Origin: DAINRZ01 sp964634885
GTDB taxonomy: Bacteria; Bacteroidota; Ignavibacteria; Kapaibacteriales; UBA2268
Reading direction: 5' to 3'
Length of the DNA: 37,882 bases
Assembly (NCBI GenBank): GCA_964634885.1
Contig: CAZWLN010000046.1
Location: forward strand, 1 to 37,882
The notes under the pieces: generated by a model
Database searches by the model: none
Told to the model about the DNA's origin: nothing
What the model saw: the letters and a program-made list of their open reading frames with translations, nothing else
Part shown: in pieces, positions 7,624 to 16,399 of the stretch
Layout: each line of letters starts with the position of its first letter
Position numbering within the stretch: the stretch's first letter is position 1
Program-made: the position numbers and the translations under genes

Positions 7624-9906
7624 TCAGTTACTGTACTGTTTCAAAACAGGGATCACTTTTTTATAATTATTTGTAATGATTTCCAGGTAATACATCCCCT
7701 GACTGAGGCATTCAGTCCTGAACAACAGAACATTATTGATGTTCTCGTATTCAATATCAGGTATTCTCCTGCCCATTATATTATATAGATTTACAATTGG
7801 CGTTTCGATATCTACCGGCAATTTAACTCTGAAACTGTTTCCGAATGGATTGGGAAAGACTATGTACTGGTAATAGTTATCGGGCCCTTCTACACTGTCA
7901 ATCTGGTCCCAGGGCAGAGCAATGATTGTAAAAGAATGGGGCGGATAATTGTAAGAGTTGATGAATTCGCAATTTTTCTCTCTTACCACAATTTTTTTTG
8001 GATCTTTCAAACAATTAGCGTCAAGATAGTTCTCAGAATTTAACTCATATACATTTGCCGTGGCTTTTCCATGGAGAAATCTAATATTGAAGTTTGCGAC
8101 AATTGTATCGTATGGGTGCCTGTTAACGGTATAGATAAAAACAGAATCCCGGGTGGAAGCAGCAATTGTATGTAACCACGGAGCATCTGTGATGTCAAAC
8201 AGTCCGTCGATATTCTTTTGGGTATATGTACGGCAAACGACATTGGTCTTTAACAATTCGGTAGCAGGGTGGTTAGCAATCATCTTGAATGCGTAATATG
8301 AGGGAGTTTCGTAAAATTCCCTCGTTCCTTTATCATAGTCAATTACTGTTTGATAGGTAGAGACAGCGTTTGTCTTTTCGACAATACTAACACTTGGAGA
8401 CTTCTTCATGATTGAGATTAATTGTGAAGCCATCCAGAGTCCGCTTTCTAAGCTTGCCGACCTGGGTACTGTGTCTAATGTCCACTCACAAACTTCTGTA
8501 TTATAGGTGGACCAGATTTCAGTAATTCCCTGAGATAGGACGCCCTGGCGGCCTTTTTCAGCAATCCATGCATCAACCGAATCAATATGGCTTTCAATTT
8601 GTTGTGAGCCTCCGACGGCAGAAAGGTATATCTCTTCATCCGAAGCTTTGCAGTTTTTGGGTGTAATGGGTTGAGTCCAGTGCCAGCCGTATATTTCACA
8701 CTTAGGCCCGACGATGGTCATCAGGGTGTCGAAGAAAGGCCGCCATTGCCATATATCGGCGCTGATCAGGCAGGAAATTGAAGGATCGGCCTCTTTCATG
8801 CTGTCGTAGAACTTTACAAAGCCTGTTGCATAATTAACAGGATAAGTCCATATCTCATTGCCGATTTCCCAATACTTTACATTGTATGGTTCCGGATGGC
8901 CGTTGGCAGCTCTCATTGAGCCATAGGGGGTACCGGTTGCTCCGTTACAGTATTCGACAATTGAAGCAGCTTCATCAGGATTGCCTGTAAGAAAATTTAT
9001 AGTAATATGTGGTTCGATCTTGTAGTGCTCACAAAATCTTAAAAACTCGTCTAAACCAAAATCCATCCTTACATTTTCTTTGTCCTCAAATATTTTTCTC
9101 CGGTCAATGTCACCAATACCCATATCCCAGCGATAGCCCGAATATTCTACGAACCATCCTCCAGGATACCTTAGAATGGGTGGCTTCCATTCATTATAGA
9201 ATTGGTCATATTCTTCCCTGATGCCGTTAATGTTGCCTGAGGGCATTAATGAGGCTTCATCCAGGTCGAGAGTGCCGGACGATGAAAAACAGATGATGAC
9301 ATTAACCATTTTTTCTTCATTAAACTTTGGTGTAACGGCAGTAACTTTTTTCCATTCTTTACCTGGTTTACCTAAACTGGTTTCATACAAAACACGGCTA
9401 AACGATTTGTTCATTATCCTGAGTTTTACGTCACCGACAGATGAATCGCCTTTCATGTATATATAGAAATCAAAGCCCTTGTCCGGAGTGACAAATATTC
9501 TCTGGTAGATACCTGCATTGCCCGTATTGTTTTCTTTGGTGATTCTTTGATAATGCAATCCGTTAGTATTAAACCCTCCTTCGGGTGTTTTCAACACTAC
9601 TTTGGTATTAGCATTGTCGTACCACGAGAACCATCCTGCAGAAATACCCATTTCGTTATTATGAATATCAAACCCACGGTTTACAAATTCCTGAGCGTAC
9701 AATCCAAGGGGCCCATTTGCAAAACTAAAATAATACTCGATGAATCCTCCGGTTAAATATGGGGAGATGGGTTTTCTGTATTCTTTGTCGTAATCTATGT
9801 TCACATATGCGGAGTCGTATCCTCCGAATAATTCTATTGCGTGTATCATAGTAAATGCAAAGACTAATGTTATAATATTGATAAATGTCTTATTCATAGT
9901 GTCCAA
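7624..9906 (-). CDS. secreted GH51-like glycoside hydrolase (alpha-L-arabinofuranosidase-like) with T9SS sorting domain
   Basis: The 760-residue product has an N-terminal signal peptide. GH51-type landmarks follow: GGFIEYYF near 53 and LYAQEFVNRGFD at 69-80, like the catalytic-domain start of arabinofuranosidases, then a carbohydrate-binding-like beta domain (about 85-215). The (beta/alpha)8 part has LRYPGGWFVEYSGYRW at 245-260, the acid/base pair N350-E351 in YWEIGNEIW, and a candidate nucleophile E463 in GITEIWSTYNTE. The last 80 residues (from VFPNPFGNSF, ending in PVLKQYSN) are a T9SS type A sorting domain, so the enzyme is exported across the outer membrane. The substrate is probably arabinose-containing polysaccharide, but related Glu/Glu clan A families cannot be excluded. 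It stands alone, 79 nt downstream of xseB, without transporters nearby. Confidence 0.8.
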   Translation of the reverse strand: MDTMNKTFINIITLVFAFTMIHAIELFGGYDSAYVNIDYDKEYRKPISPYLTGGFIEYYFSFANGPLGLYAQEFVNRGFDIHNNEMGISAGWFSWYDNANTKVVLKTPEGGFNTNGLHYQRITKENNTGNAGIYQRIFVTPDKGFDFYIYMKGDSSVGDVKLRIMNKSFSRVLYETSLGKPGKEWKKVTAVTPKFNEEKMVNVIICFSSSGTLDLDEASLMPSGNINGIREEYDQFYNEWKPPILRYPGGWFVEYSGYRWDMGIGDIDRRKIFEDKENVRMDFGLDEFLRFCEHYKIEPHITINFLTGNPDEAASIVEYCNGATGTPYGSMRAANGHPEPYNVKYWEIGNEIWTYPVNYATGFVKFYDSMKEADPSISCLISADIWQWRPFFDTLMTIVGPKCEIYGWHWTQPITPKNCKASDEEIYLSAVGGSQQIESHIDSVDAWIAEKGRQGVLSQGITEIWSTYNTEVCEWTLDTVPRSASLESGLWMASQLISIMKKSPSVSIVEKTNAVSTYQTVIDYDKGTREFYETPSYYAFKMIANHPATELLKTNVVCRTYTQKNIDGLFDITDAPWLHTIAASTRDSVFIYTVNRHPYDTIVANFNIRFLHGKATANVYELNSENYLDANCLKDPKKIVVREKNCEFINSYNYPPHSFTIIALPWDQIDSVEGPDNYYQYIVFPNPFGNSFRVKLPVDIETPIVNLYNIMGRRIPDIEYENINNVLLFRTECLSQGMYYLEIITNNYKKVIPVLKQYSN

Positions 9907-9968
9907 CTTTATTAACTATACAAAACGTAATTCGATATATTATCATATTCATATTATCTGAACAGCAA

Positions 9969-9987
9969 GATAGCTTTCAGAGCTATC
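9969..9987 (-). terminator. hairpin at the end of xseB
   Basis: GATAGCT/AGCTATC form a 7-bp stem with a 5-nt loop, overlapping the xseB stop codon. On the minus strand it is followed by TTGCTGTT, a poor T tract, so termination would be weak. Confidence 0.4.
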
Positions 9988-10192
9988 ATTCTTCACTGTC
10001 TTCGGATTTACGGGTTACGTTAATAATCCTCAGTTCGGCTTCATTGAGATAGCTTCTGAGTTCTGTCGTGAGTTTCATGCCTTCTTCATAATTGCTGAGC
10101 ATTTCTTCCAGGGAGATGTCGCCTTTGTCCAACAATTCGACTATCTGCTCGAGCCTTTTCAGTTTGTCTTCGAAAGTGGTTTTCTTTGCCAT
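9986..10192 (-). CDS. xseB: exodeoxyribonuclease VII small subunit
   Basis: The 68-residue product has the XseB signature: TFEDKLKRLEQIVELLDKGDISLEEMLSNYEEGM in outline, a two-helix antiparallel hairpin. It binds the XseA large subunit to form the nuclease that degrades single-stranded DNA to acid-soluble oligonucleotides. The gene lies 17 nt after xseA, in the usual order, with an AAGGT before its ATG. The length is normal (about 65-80 residues). Confidence 0.93.
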   Translation of the reverse strand: MAKKTTFEDKLKRLEQIVELLDKGDISLEEMLSNYEEGMKLTTELRSYLNEAELRIINVTRKSEDSEE

Positions 10193-10209
10193 TGTTTTAC
10201 CTTTTGGAT

Positions 10210-11415
10210 TTATTTTATAATGCTAATTTTTTCTACGCTTTTTACGCTTACTTCCGCAACCTCGTTCAGCCTTTTTACAGTTACATTGCTGTAATCTGTC
10301 AGAGATTGTTCGTTACCAAGCAGCTTACTGCCGTCGTACAACAATGAAAACCCCTTTTTCAGAGGCTGCAGGGGCTGAAGTGAAGAGCACATCATTTCGA
10401 GGTGGCCGGTCTTTTGTTTAAGGAAACTGAGTTTTGTTTTTATTTTGTCCGTCAAAGCCAGTTCGAGGCTGTCGTTCAGCTGGCTGTATGTCTTCAGCCT
10501 GTCGGGCACGACACGAAACAGGTATGAGTTCTCGATTGCATCGAGCCTCAACTGCAGTTCTTCGATGTATTCGTCCATCGCCTCCCCGAGGTCATTTTCC
10601 AGCTTGTCGGTGTAGCCGAGGATGTCGTCGAGGGTGTTGGGCGTGACCATTACAGCAGCGGCTGTAGGTGTAGCCGCACGGGCGTCGGCAGTGAAATCGG
10701 CAATTGTGAAGTCCGTTTCATGGCCTACGGCGGAGATGACAGGTTTATTAGCATTGAAGACGGCCCTGGCAACTGTTTCTGTGTTATAGGACCAGAGGTC
10801 TTCGATTGAGCCGCCGCCCCGTCCGATGATTATTACTTCGGCGGGAGACTCGTCCAGCTCTTTGACAGCCCGGGCGATGTCTTCAGCAGAACCTTCTCCC
10901 TGTACTAATGTAGGCCTGAAATAGACTGTGCTGAGCGGGAACCTGCCGTTGATTGTCTCCAGAATATCCCTTACGGCAGCGCCGGTAGGCGAGGTTGACA
11001 CCCCGATTTTCATAGGAAAAACGGGCAGGCTCTTTTTTCGCAAGGGGTCAAAGAGGCCTTCTCCCTCCAGTTTTGCTTTCAGTTCTTCGAAGGCAAGATA
11101 CAAGCCACCCCTGCCTTCCCTGATGATCCTTACGCAGTCGATCTGGTAATTGCCTCTTGGGGGATAGACAGTAAGGCTGCCTTCGACGATGACTTCCATC
11201 CCGTCCTCGGGAGTGAATGTCAACTGGCGTGTTTTCCAGAATACACAAGATATCTGGGCTTTAGGGTCTTTGAGTGTAAAATACCGATGGCCTGAAGAGT
11301 GAGAGAGGTAATTGGATATCTCGCCCCGGACACGGACGAAGCCGATGCCTTCGGTAAGTACGCTGCTGATGCGTGTTGTAAGCCCGGTTACAGATAATAT
11401 ATTATCATTTTCCAT
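10210..11415 (-). CDS. xseA: exodeoxyribonuclease VII large subunit
   Basis: The 401-residue product carries an N-terminal OB fold (about 20-105; GFVRVRGEISNYLSHSSGHRYF) followed by the catalytic domain with the conserved GRGGGSIEDLWSYN segment, AVGHETDFTIADFTADARAATPTAAA, and a long helical region. It is the catalytic subunit of ExoVII in mismatch and damage repair. The open frame extends upstream to 11487, but the ATG at 11415 (MENDNILSVTGL) matches the family N terminus. This start overlaps the upstream glycosyltransferase stop by 11 nt and has a GGGAAAAAA upstream, so coupled translation is likely. Confidence 0.93.
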   Translation of the reverse strand: MENDNILSVTGLTTRISSVLTEGIGFVRVRGEISNYLSHSSGHRYFTLKDPKAQISCVFWKTRQLTFTPEDGMEVIVEGSLTVYPPRGNYQIDCVRIIREGRGGLYLAFEELKAKLEGEGLFDPLRKKSLPVFPMKIGVSTSPTGAAVRDILETINGRFPLSTVYFRPTLVQGEGSAEDIARAVKELDESPAEVIIIGRGGGSIEDLWSYNTETVARAVFNANKPVISAVGHETDFTIADFTADARAATPTAAAVMVTPNTLDDILGYTDKLENDLGEAMDEYIEELQLRLDAIENSYLFRVVPDRLKTYSQLNDSLELALTDKIKTKLSFLKQKTGHLEMMCSSLQPLQPLKKGFSLLYDGSKLLGNEQSLTDYSNVTVKRLNEVAEVSVKSVEKISIIK

Positions 11416-13372
11416 TATTGCTGTTTTTTCCCATTTTATTAAATATTCCTGTATAGTAATCGGCTGAGTCTTTGTTCTGCAGCTCACAGTATATCTCGCC
11501 CAAAGCCTGGTATGCTTCCGGGAATGCCGGATTAAGCGTCAGCGATTTCCTGATGAGCGCAATTGCCTCTTTGTGTTTATTGAGGCCCTTCCAGTAGTAT
11601 ATGCCTGCGTTGTAATACGTATAATCGAAATAGGGATTGAAGCGGCCCGAACGTAGCGAATACTGCAAAGCTGCCTGTACGTCGTTCATCGAATAGAAGT
11701 AATAGAGAGACAGGTCGTTGTAATAATAGGACAGTGTAGTGCTGTCGCCCGAAGTAAGTACCGGGTATTCATTGGGCTGGTAACCTGTTTTCAGGAGATG
11801 GTCATATCTGCCGAGATTCATATCGACGATTGTTTCCAGCCTGTCAATGTCGAATATATTCCCGCTGATGATGAGCCTGACGGCATCATAGTATTTTCTC
11901 AGGTTGTCGTCCCTCAGCAGGTTCTTCTTCTCATTGAGGGATTCGATATATCCGTCCGGGAGTGTTCTCTGGATATGCCCGATTCTCCAGTGCGCCATAT
12001 ATTCCTGTGGCAGTTTTGACAGGAAAGCGTCGGGCAGGGCAATCTCATCGACGATATAATTGTCCTGGCCGGAATAGTAGCCGAACATTCCCACGGAAGA
12101 GGTACAGATGACCAGAGGAGCATTGGCTGCTGACTTCTTACCGAGTTTGCCCCATTCATTGTCAGGCTCGCATCTGCCTTTCAGGAGCATCGGGCAGAGC
12201 CCGTTTGCCTGGAAATAGTAGGCGCGTTCGTCGGTAATCAGGTGCTCGTCGGTGAAAGGAATTTTAAGCCTTGTCCCTGTTACTTCGGGATTGGAACCGT
12301 AACCTGCGCCGCAGAACAAGGGGACATTGGGCTGCAACAGCCCGAGTACTACCAGGACAGCTGCCGGCGCCAGTTTAAGGGCAACAGTACGGGGGCTGCC
12401 GGAGTCGGCCTTCTGCATTGCTATTACCAGAAGCGACAGGGTGAACGGTACAGTGAAGAACCTGCCGCTCATGAAATCACCGCCGATGTAAATGATATAT
12501 ATAAGATAGAAAATAACCGACAGGAAGACAGACATATAGATGTAGTCCTTGTCCTTTAGGAAGCGATAAACAGTAAGCGCCAGAGCCGCTGCAATGGTCA
12601 ACAAAGTTACAGGGTCGCTGTAGAAGAGATTTTGAAAGTAATACAATCCCTGTATGATATAGTCCCCCCGGGGAATGCCGGTGTTCAGCTTTGCGTAAGC
12701 TGTGTTCGGGAAGATGGACCCGTAATAGAGGAGTGAAAATACTGCCCAGAGTAAAACCGGCAGCAATCCCAAAACAAGGTGCATCAGTTTCCGGTTTTTA
12801 TCGGTAATGACTGCGTAAAGCAGGGGAGGGCCGAACACAAGAGCCAGGTCATACCTGTTCAGCATGGCTGTGGAGAAGATCAGGCTCAACAGCAGCAGCT
12901 TCTTACCTGACCGGCTGAAAAAAAAGGCCGTGAAAAAAAGTACCAGGAGGCAGTGGGACAAAGGATTTTCCAGGCCCGACACGGAATAGTCGATGAACGA
13001 CTTGGAGACAAGAACCAGGGCGATTACAACTATGGATATATATTTATCCTGCGCGAAGTATTTCAGGATGAGCCAGAGTGAGAACAGTGTCAGGGCAATG
13101 GAAATGCCGATGGACGTCAGGAAAGGCTCTCGCGTGATGAAGTAGAACGCCGAGACGAGGAACATCCATGCGGGGTGAGTGTAAGCCTGTACCCTTTCCG
13201 TCACATTCCAGGTCAGTCCGTACCCTTTGACGAAATTGTCCACGGTCCTGAAAGTAATGTATGCATCGTCGCAAACCCAGGCGTTGACGAATAATACATA
13301 GAAAACAATTAATATACCTGTTATTATGATATATTTCTTATACATTTTCCAAAGGATAATATAATCCAACAT
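11405..13372 (-). CDS. GT-C-type membrane glycosyltransferase with C-terminal TPR repeats
   Basis: The 655-residue product has about ten hydrophobic segments between residues 12 and 350. A conserved first loop (WVCDDAYITFRTVDNFVKG, then a YTHPAW segment) resembles AftB-like arabinofuranosyltransferases and other GT-C enzymes that use polyprenyl-phosphate sugars; the DD pair is the expected catalytic/metal site. Residues about 370-540 are a soluble periplasmic domain. The last 110 residues contain TPR-like repeats (YYNAGIYYWKGLNKHKEAIALIRKSLTLNP and the next unit AYQALGEIYCELQNKDSA). It probably modifies cell-surface glycan or glycoprotein. It starts the operon with xseA and xseB. An alternative start is the ATG at 13345 (MYKKYI). 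The sugar and acceptor are unknown. Confidence 0.75.
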   Translation of the reverse strand: MLDYIILWKMYKKYIIITGILIVFYVLFVNAWVCDDAYITFRTVDNFVKGYGLTWNVTERVQAYTHPAWMFLVSAFYFITREPFLTSIGISIALTLFSLWLILKYFAQDKYISIVVIALVLVSKSFIDYSVSGLENPLSHCLLVLFFTAFFFSRSGKKLLLLSLIFSTAMLNRYDLALVFGPPLLYAVITDKNRKLMHLVLGLLPVLLWAVFSLLYYGSIFPNTAYAKLNTGIPRGDYIIQGLYYFQNLFYSDPVTLLTIAAALALTVYRFLKDKDYIYMSVFLSVIFYLIYIIYIGGDFMSGRFFTVPFTLSLLVIAMQKADSGSPRTVALKLAPAAVLVVLGLLQPNVPLFCGAGYGSNPEVTGTRLKIPFTDEHLITDERAYYFQANGLCPMLLKGRCEPDNEWGKLGKKSAANAPLVICTSSVGMFGYYSGQDNYIVDEIALPDAFLSKLPQEYMAHWRIGHIQRTLPDGYIESLNEKKNLLRDDNLRKYYDAVRLIISGNIFDIDRLETIVDMNLGRYDHLLKTGYQPNEYPVLTSGDSTTLSYYYNDLSLYYFYSMNDVQAALQYSLRSGRFNPYFDYTYYNAGIYYWKGLNKHKEAIALIRKSLTLNPAFPEAYQALGEIYCELQNKDSADYYTGIFNKMGKNSNNGK

Positions 13373-13657
13373 TTATAATTTCATAAATTAAAAACTTTTT
13401 TATGGAAATCCTTAGAAATTAATTAAATTTAATTATTTTACTGTATGTGTCACTGAAAGGATGTTGGTGTATAGTAATGATACGGCATATTAAGAAAGAA
13501 GAATGCATGTTTAATATTGAAAATTTCATGGTACCGGAACAAAAAACGTTGCTGATAGACTGTTTCATTGGCCAGAATCCCGGTATTATTTGAAAAAAAT
13601 AGATTTATATTTGAATTTATTAAAATGAGTAAATAATAAAAAAAGGTAAAGAACACT
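13373..13657. other. AT-rich divergent intergenic region
   Basis: This 285-bp region separates the minus-strand glycosyltransferase operon from ispF. It holds a 16-bp perfect AT palindrome (TAATTAAATTTAATTA, 13420-13435) and a TATATTTG -7-type element near ispF. Between about 13450 and 13590 it is less AT-rich, and on the minus strand it reads as an open frame without recognisable domain. It may be a gene remnant or chance. Confidence 0.5.
13606..13613 (+). promoter_or_regulatory. Bacteroidota-type -7 element (TATATTTG) upstream of ispF
   Basis: TATATTTG matches the TAnnTTTG -7 consensus of Bacteroidota sigma-A promoters and lies 44 nt before the ispF start. A TTTG at 13589-13592 is only 13 nt upstream instead of the usual 19-21, so the -33 element is poor. 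Confidence 0.4.
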
Positions 13658-14143
13658 ATGACAGGAATCGGTTGGGACTTACACAGATTGGAAAGAGGCG
13701 GAAAGCTCATCATCGGTGGAGTCAGCGTTGTCTCAGATTACGGCACAGTTGCGCACAGCGACGGCGACGTCCTGCTCCACGCCCTTACAGATGCCCTGTT
13801 GGGTGCAGCCGCCCTTGGAGACATAGGTGAACATTTCCCCGACAGCGACCCGGCCTTCAAAGGAATGGACAGCAGCTTTTTCGTAAAGGGCGCCATGCAG
13901 ATGATTGCCCTAAAGAACCTGGTCCCGGTGAATGTCGATTGCGTTGTCGTTCTACAGGAACCCAAACTTAAGGATTACAAAGAATCGATTCGTAAAAACC
14001 TACAGCAACTGACCGGGCTGCCTGCCGAAAGGGTGAACGTCAAGGCAAAAACCAGTGAAAAAGTCGGGCCCTGCGGCAACCTCGAAGCAATTGAAGCCTG
14101 GTGCGTCGTCGAATTGAAAGAGAAAGCCGGCTATGTCAGCTAA
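13658..14143 (+). CDS. ispF: 2-C-methyl-D-erythritol 2,4-cyclodiphosphate synthase
   Basis: The 161-residue product catalyses the cyclisation of CDP-methylerythritol 2-phosphate in the MEP isoprenoid pathway. The metal-binding DLH (7-9) lies in GIGWDLHRLE, followed by the family block AHSDGDVLLHALTDALLGAAALGDIGEHFPDSD in outline and KTSEKVG near 125. The length is normal (about 160). It is a stand-alone IspF, not an IspDF fusion. Its stop overlaps the following histidine kinase start by 11 nt, making it the first gene of a four-gene operon. Confidence 0.95.
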   Translation: MTGIGWDLHRLERGGKLIIGGVSVVSDYGTVAHSDGDVLLHALTDALLGAAALGDIGEHFPDSDPAFKGMDSSFFVKGAMQMIALKNLVPVNVDCVVVLQEPKLKDYKESIRKNLQQLTGLPAERVNVKAKTSEKVGPCGNLEAIEAWCVVELKEKAGYVS

Positions 14144-16391
14144 GAACACTTTTATCACGGCAGTAATAATCTTGTCTTTGATTGCTGCTAAGGCGCAGGC
14201 AAACGAAGAATATCCCGTTTCCTATGAAGTGTCGGGAAATATACAGGGAGGAAAGCTGGTAGTGTCGTCCTTCGACGGGGCGATCAGGTCTTACCTGATT
14301 AAACCCAGGTGGAACGAAGAGTCCGAAGTACTCTATTCATGGAAAGGCATCGAAAGAAAAGACGCCAGGGGCATCTCGATGGGGGCCTCGCACCTGCTGT
14401 CCGTTTTCCCGGTGAAAGAGAACCTGCTGATGATCAGGCGCGACGGCTCGAAACTGTTTGCCATCCTTGCCGATTCCAATGCCGTCATGATCTCTGCCGG
14501 TGAACTCTTCGGCAATTTTAACGAGGTGGAGCAATATAATGCCACATTAGTTGGAACATTCAGTGACTCTGTTTTCATTCTGCGGATCAACAATTTCCTG
14601 TACAGTGTTGCTGTCGATACGGCACACAGCCTTGCCAACAAACTGATTTCCACCAGTGCCCTATGTGCTGTCGTAAGGGCAGACGGAACCATTGCCTGGC
14701 TTGAAGCCAATGAAGGCATCGGCACAGTGTATGTATCCCTCAGTGGAAATGAAAAGAAGGCAGTTGCCAGGATGGCGCTTTCCGAAAGGCATTATTTCTA
14801 CGATCTGGGTAACTTCATCGGCATTGTGTCATCGTCTGCCAATTATAAAAACTCTCTTGTTAACATCATCGACCCGGACAAGGGTATAATCCAGAGCATC
14901 TGGCTCGAAACCAACGGGCAGACTCTCCGGATTGCCGGTAACCAGGACCTCTTCAGGATTTATTATATCATCCACTCCGGTTCCAGCTACTATCTGGTAA
15001 TAGATAAATACAAGGGCAAGGTAAAAAACGGATCGCTCCAGTCCGAGCTTTCCCGCGAACTCGTAGAGCCTCTGCTGGTTGAGATTATTGACGGCAAGGT
15101 GTATGCAGTCTTCAGGAACAATCTCAGCATTTTCGATCAGGAAGGTGAAATCGTTGCAATGGATTTCCTTCCGGTTGGTGAATATATTAAATCGGACCCT
15201 TCGATTATTGCCCTCGACAATCATATTATTATCTTCACCGAATCTGCGTCCTTGGTGTTGTCGGAGAAGAATAACGATTTCTGGTGGTTCTTCAGGTTCA
15301 TGAAAGAAAGCGGTAAAGTTGTCATTCCACTGATATTTTTCGTCGGCCTGGTAATCGTCCTCCAGTTTTACCGCGGGCAGAAAAGGCTTCTCAGGGCTGT
15401 ACTGAACCTGCCTTCTGCGGGCGCCGTAGTGGTGCTCGACAAGAACGGGCGGCTGGAAAGGGCAAACGCTTCCGGCAAAAACCTCATCGGCATCAGCGGT
15501 AACCTGCCGATGGGCAAGCACATGCAGTATTATTTTACCAAAGAACACATCAAACCGATGAAAGAACTGCTCGAGAAGGCAATGGAGATGAAGAACTCCG
15601 TTTCACAAAAACTGAACATCGTTACCGGCGGCGACCTCAGGGAGTGGTATTGCATGATTGTACCGCTGAGGACTGTTACCGGATTCTTTACGGGGCTGCT
15701 GTTTACGGGAATAGATATTACCGAGGAACTTGAGAGAAAACGCCTGAGTAACTGGGCCCAGCTTGCCCACGACATGCAGACTAACCTGTCCACAATCAAG
15801 CTCAATGCCGAACAGTGGGGTGTCGGGTCTGCTGAGGACGACAACGACAGGAAGAAACGTATTCTTCACCAGGTGAATATCCTGATGCACAGGGTTCGCG
15901 ACGTGGTGACCGTCGGAAGAAGCGACGGTGTTGACAGGCAGTTGGTAAACGGGGCAGAGATATGCCAGGAAGTAAGGTCCGAGTTTGACGACACCATGTT
16001 CCCCAATGTCGAAATCATTGCCAATCCGCAGAACGCCATGGTTTCATGCGACAGGGCAAAACTTACCCGCGCTCTGAGGAACGCCGTAGAGAACGCTGTT
16101 CGTTCCCTCGAAGGCAACCCCGGGCAGGTTACGATTTCGAACTGGACTGACCCGCGCTTTGCATACTTCAGCATCAGGGACACAGGCGCCGGCATGGATG
16201 AACAGACGGCAAAGAAGATGCTGAAGCCCTATTTCACTACTTCCAAAAAGTACGGAGGCATGGGCATGGGTACCATGATTATGCAGCATGTTGCCGAGCT
16301 GCACGGTGGAAAAATCGACGTACTGTCGGAAAAAGGCAAAGGTACGGAGATTGTTTTCAGTTTTCCCAATTACCTGAACAAAAGGAAATAG
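14133..16391 (+). CDS. membrane sensor histidine kinase with large extracytoplasmic sensor
   Basis: The 752-residue product has a signal peptide/first membrane segment (about 5-24), a roughly 365-residue periplasmic region of repeated beta-strand pattern (possibly a propeller; not recognised further), a membrane segment at about 396-412, a PAS-like domain (about 420-530; AVVVLDKNGRLERANASG start), and a kinase core. The phosphoacceptor is H546 in LAHDMQTNLSTIKLN. The ATPase domain has the N box (RNAVENA, 649-655), G1 DTGAGMD (683-689), an F-box-like PYFTTSKK and G2 GGMGMG. All catalytic motifs are intact, so it should autophosphorylate. It overlaps ispF by 11 nt and precedes ruvX by 8 nt. No response regulator is adjacent. 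The stimulus is unknown. Confidence 0.88.
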   Translation: MSAKNTFITAVIILSLIAAKAQANEEYPVSYEVSGNIQGGKLVVSSFDGAIRSYLIKPRWNEESEVLYSWKGIERKDARGISMGASHLLSVFPVKENLLMIRRDGSKLFAILADSNAVMISAGELFGNFNEVEQYNATLVGTFSDSVFILRINNFLYSVAVDTAHSLANKLISTSALCAVVRADGTIAWLEANEGIGTVYVSLSGNEKKAVARMALSERHYFYDLGNFIGIVSSSANYKNSLVNIIDPDKGIIQSIWLETNGQTLRIAGNQDLFRIYYIIHSGSSYYLVIDKYKGKVKNGSLQSELSRELVEPLLVEIIDGKVYAVFRNNLSIFDQEGEIVAMDFLPVGEYIKSDPSIIALDNHIIIFTESASLVLSEKNNDFWWFFRFMKESGKVVIPLIFFVGLVIVLQFYRGQKRLLRAVLNLPSAGAVVVLDKNGRLERANASGKNLIGISGNLPMGKHMQYYFTKEHIKPMKELLEKAMEMKNSVSQKLNIVTGGDLREWYCMIVPLRTVTGFFTGLLFTGIDITEELERKRLSNWAQLAHDMQTNLSTIKLNAEQWGVGSAEDDNDRKKRILHQVNILMHRVRDVVTVGRSDGVDRQLVNGAEICQEVRSEFDDTMFPNVEIIANPQNAMVSCDRAKLTRALRNAVENAVRSLEGNPGQVTISNWTDPRFAYFSIRDTGAGMDEQTAKKMLKPYFTTSKKYGGMGMGTMIMQHVAELHGGKIDVLSEKGKGTEIVFSFPNYLNKRK

Positions 16392-16399
16392 CAGGCGCC

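Noticed and set aside
7576..7624. tRNA-like T-arm GGTTCGACTC on the minus strand
   Set aside because: The stem arms of a T-arm do not pair (CCGGG against CTGCC), no anticodon or acceptor pairing is available, and the glycosidase coding region occupies the adjacent sequence.
14829..15548. 239-residue minus-strand frame opposite the sensor kinase
   Set aside because: It is antisense to conserved kinase sequence, has no recognisable domain, and its composition fits a shadow frame.
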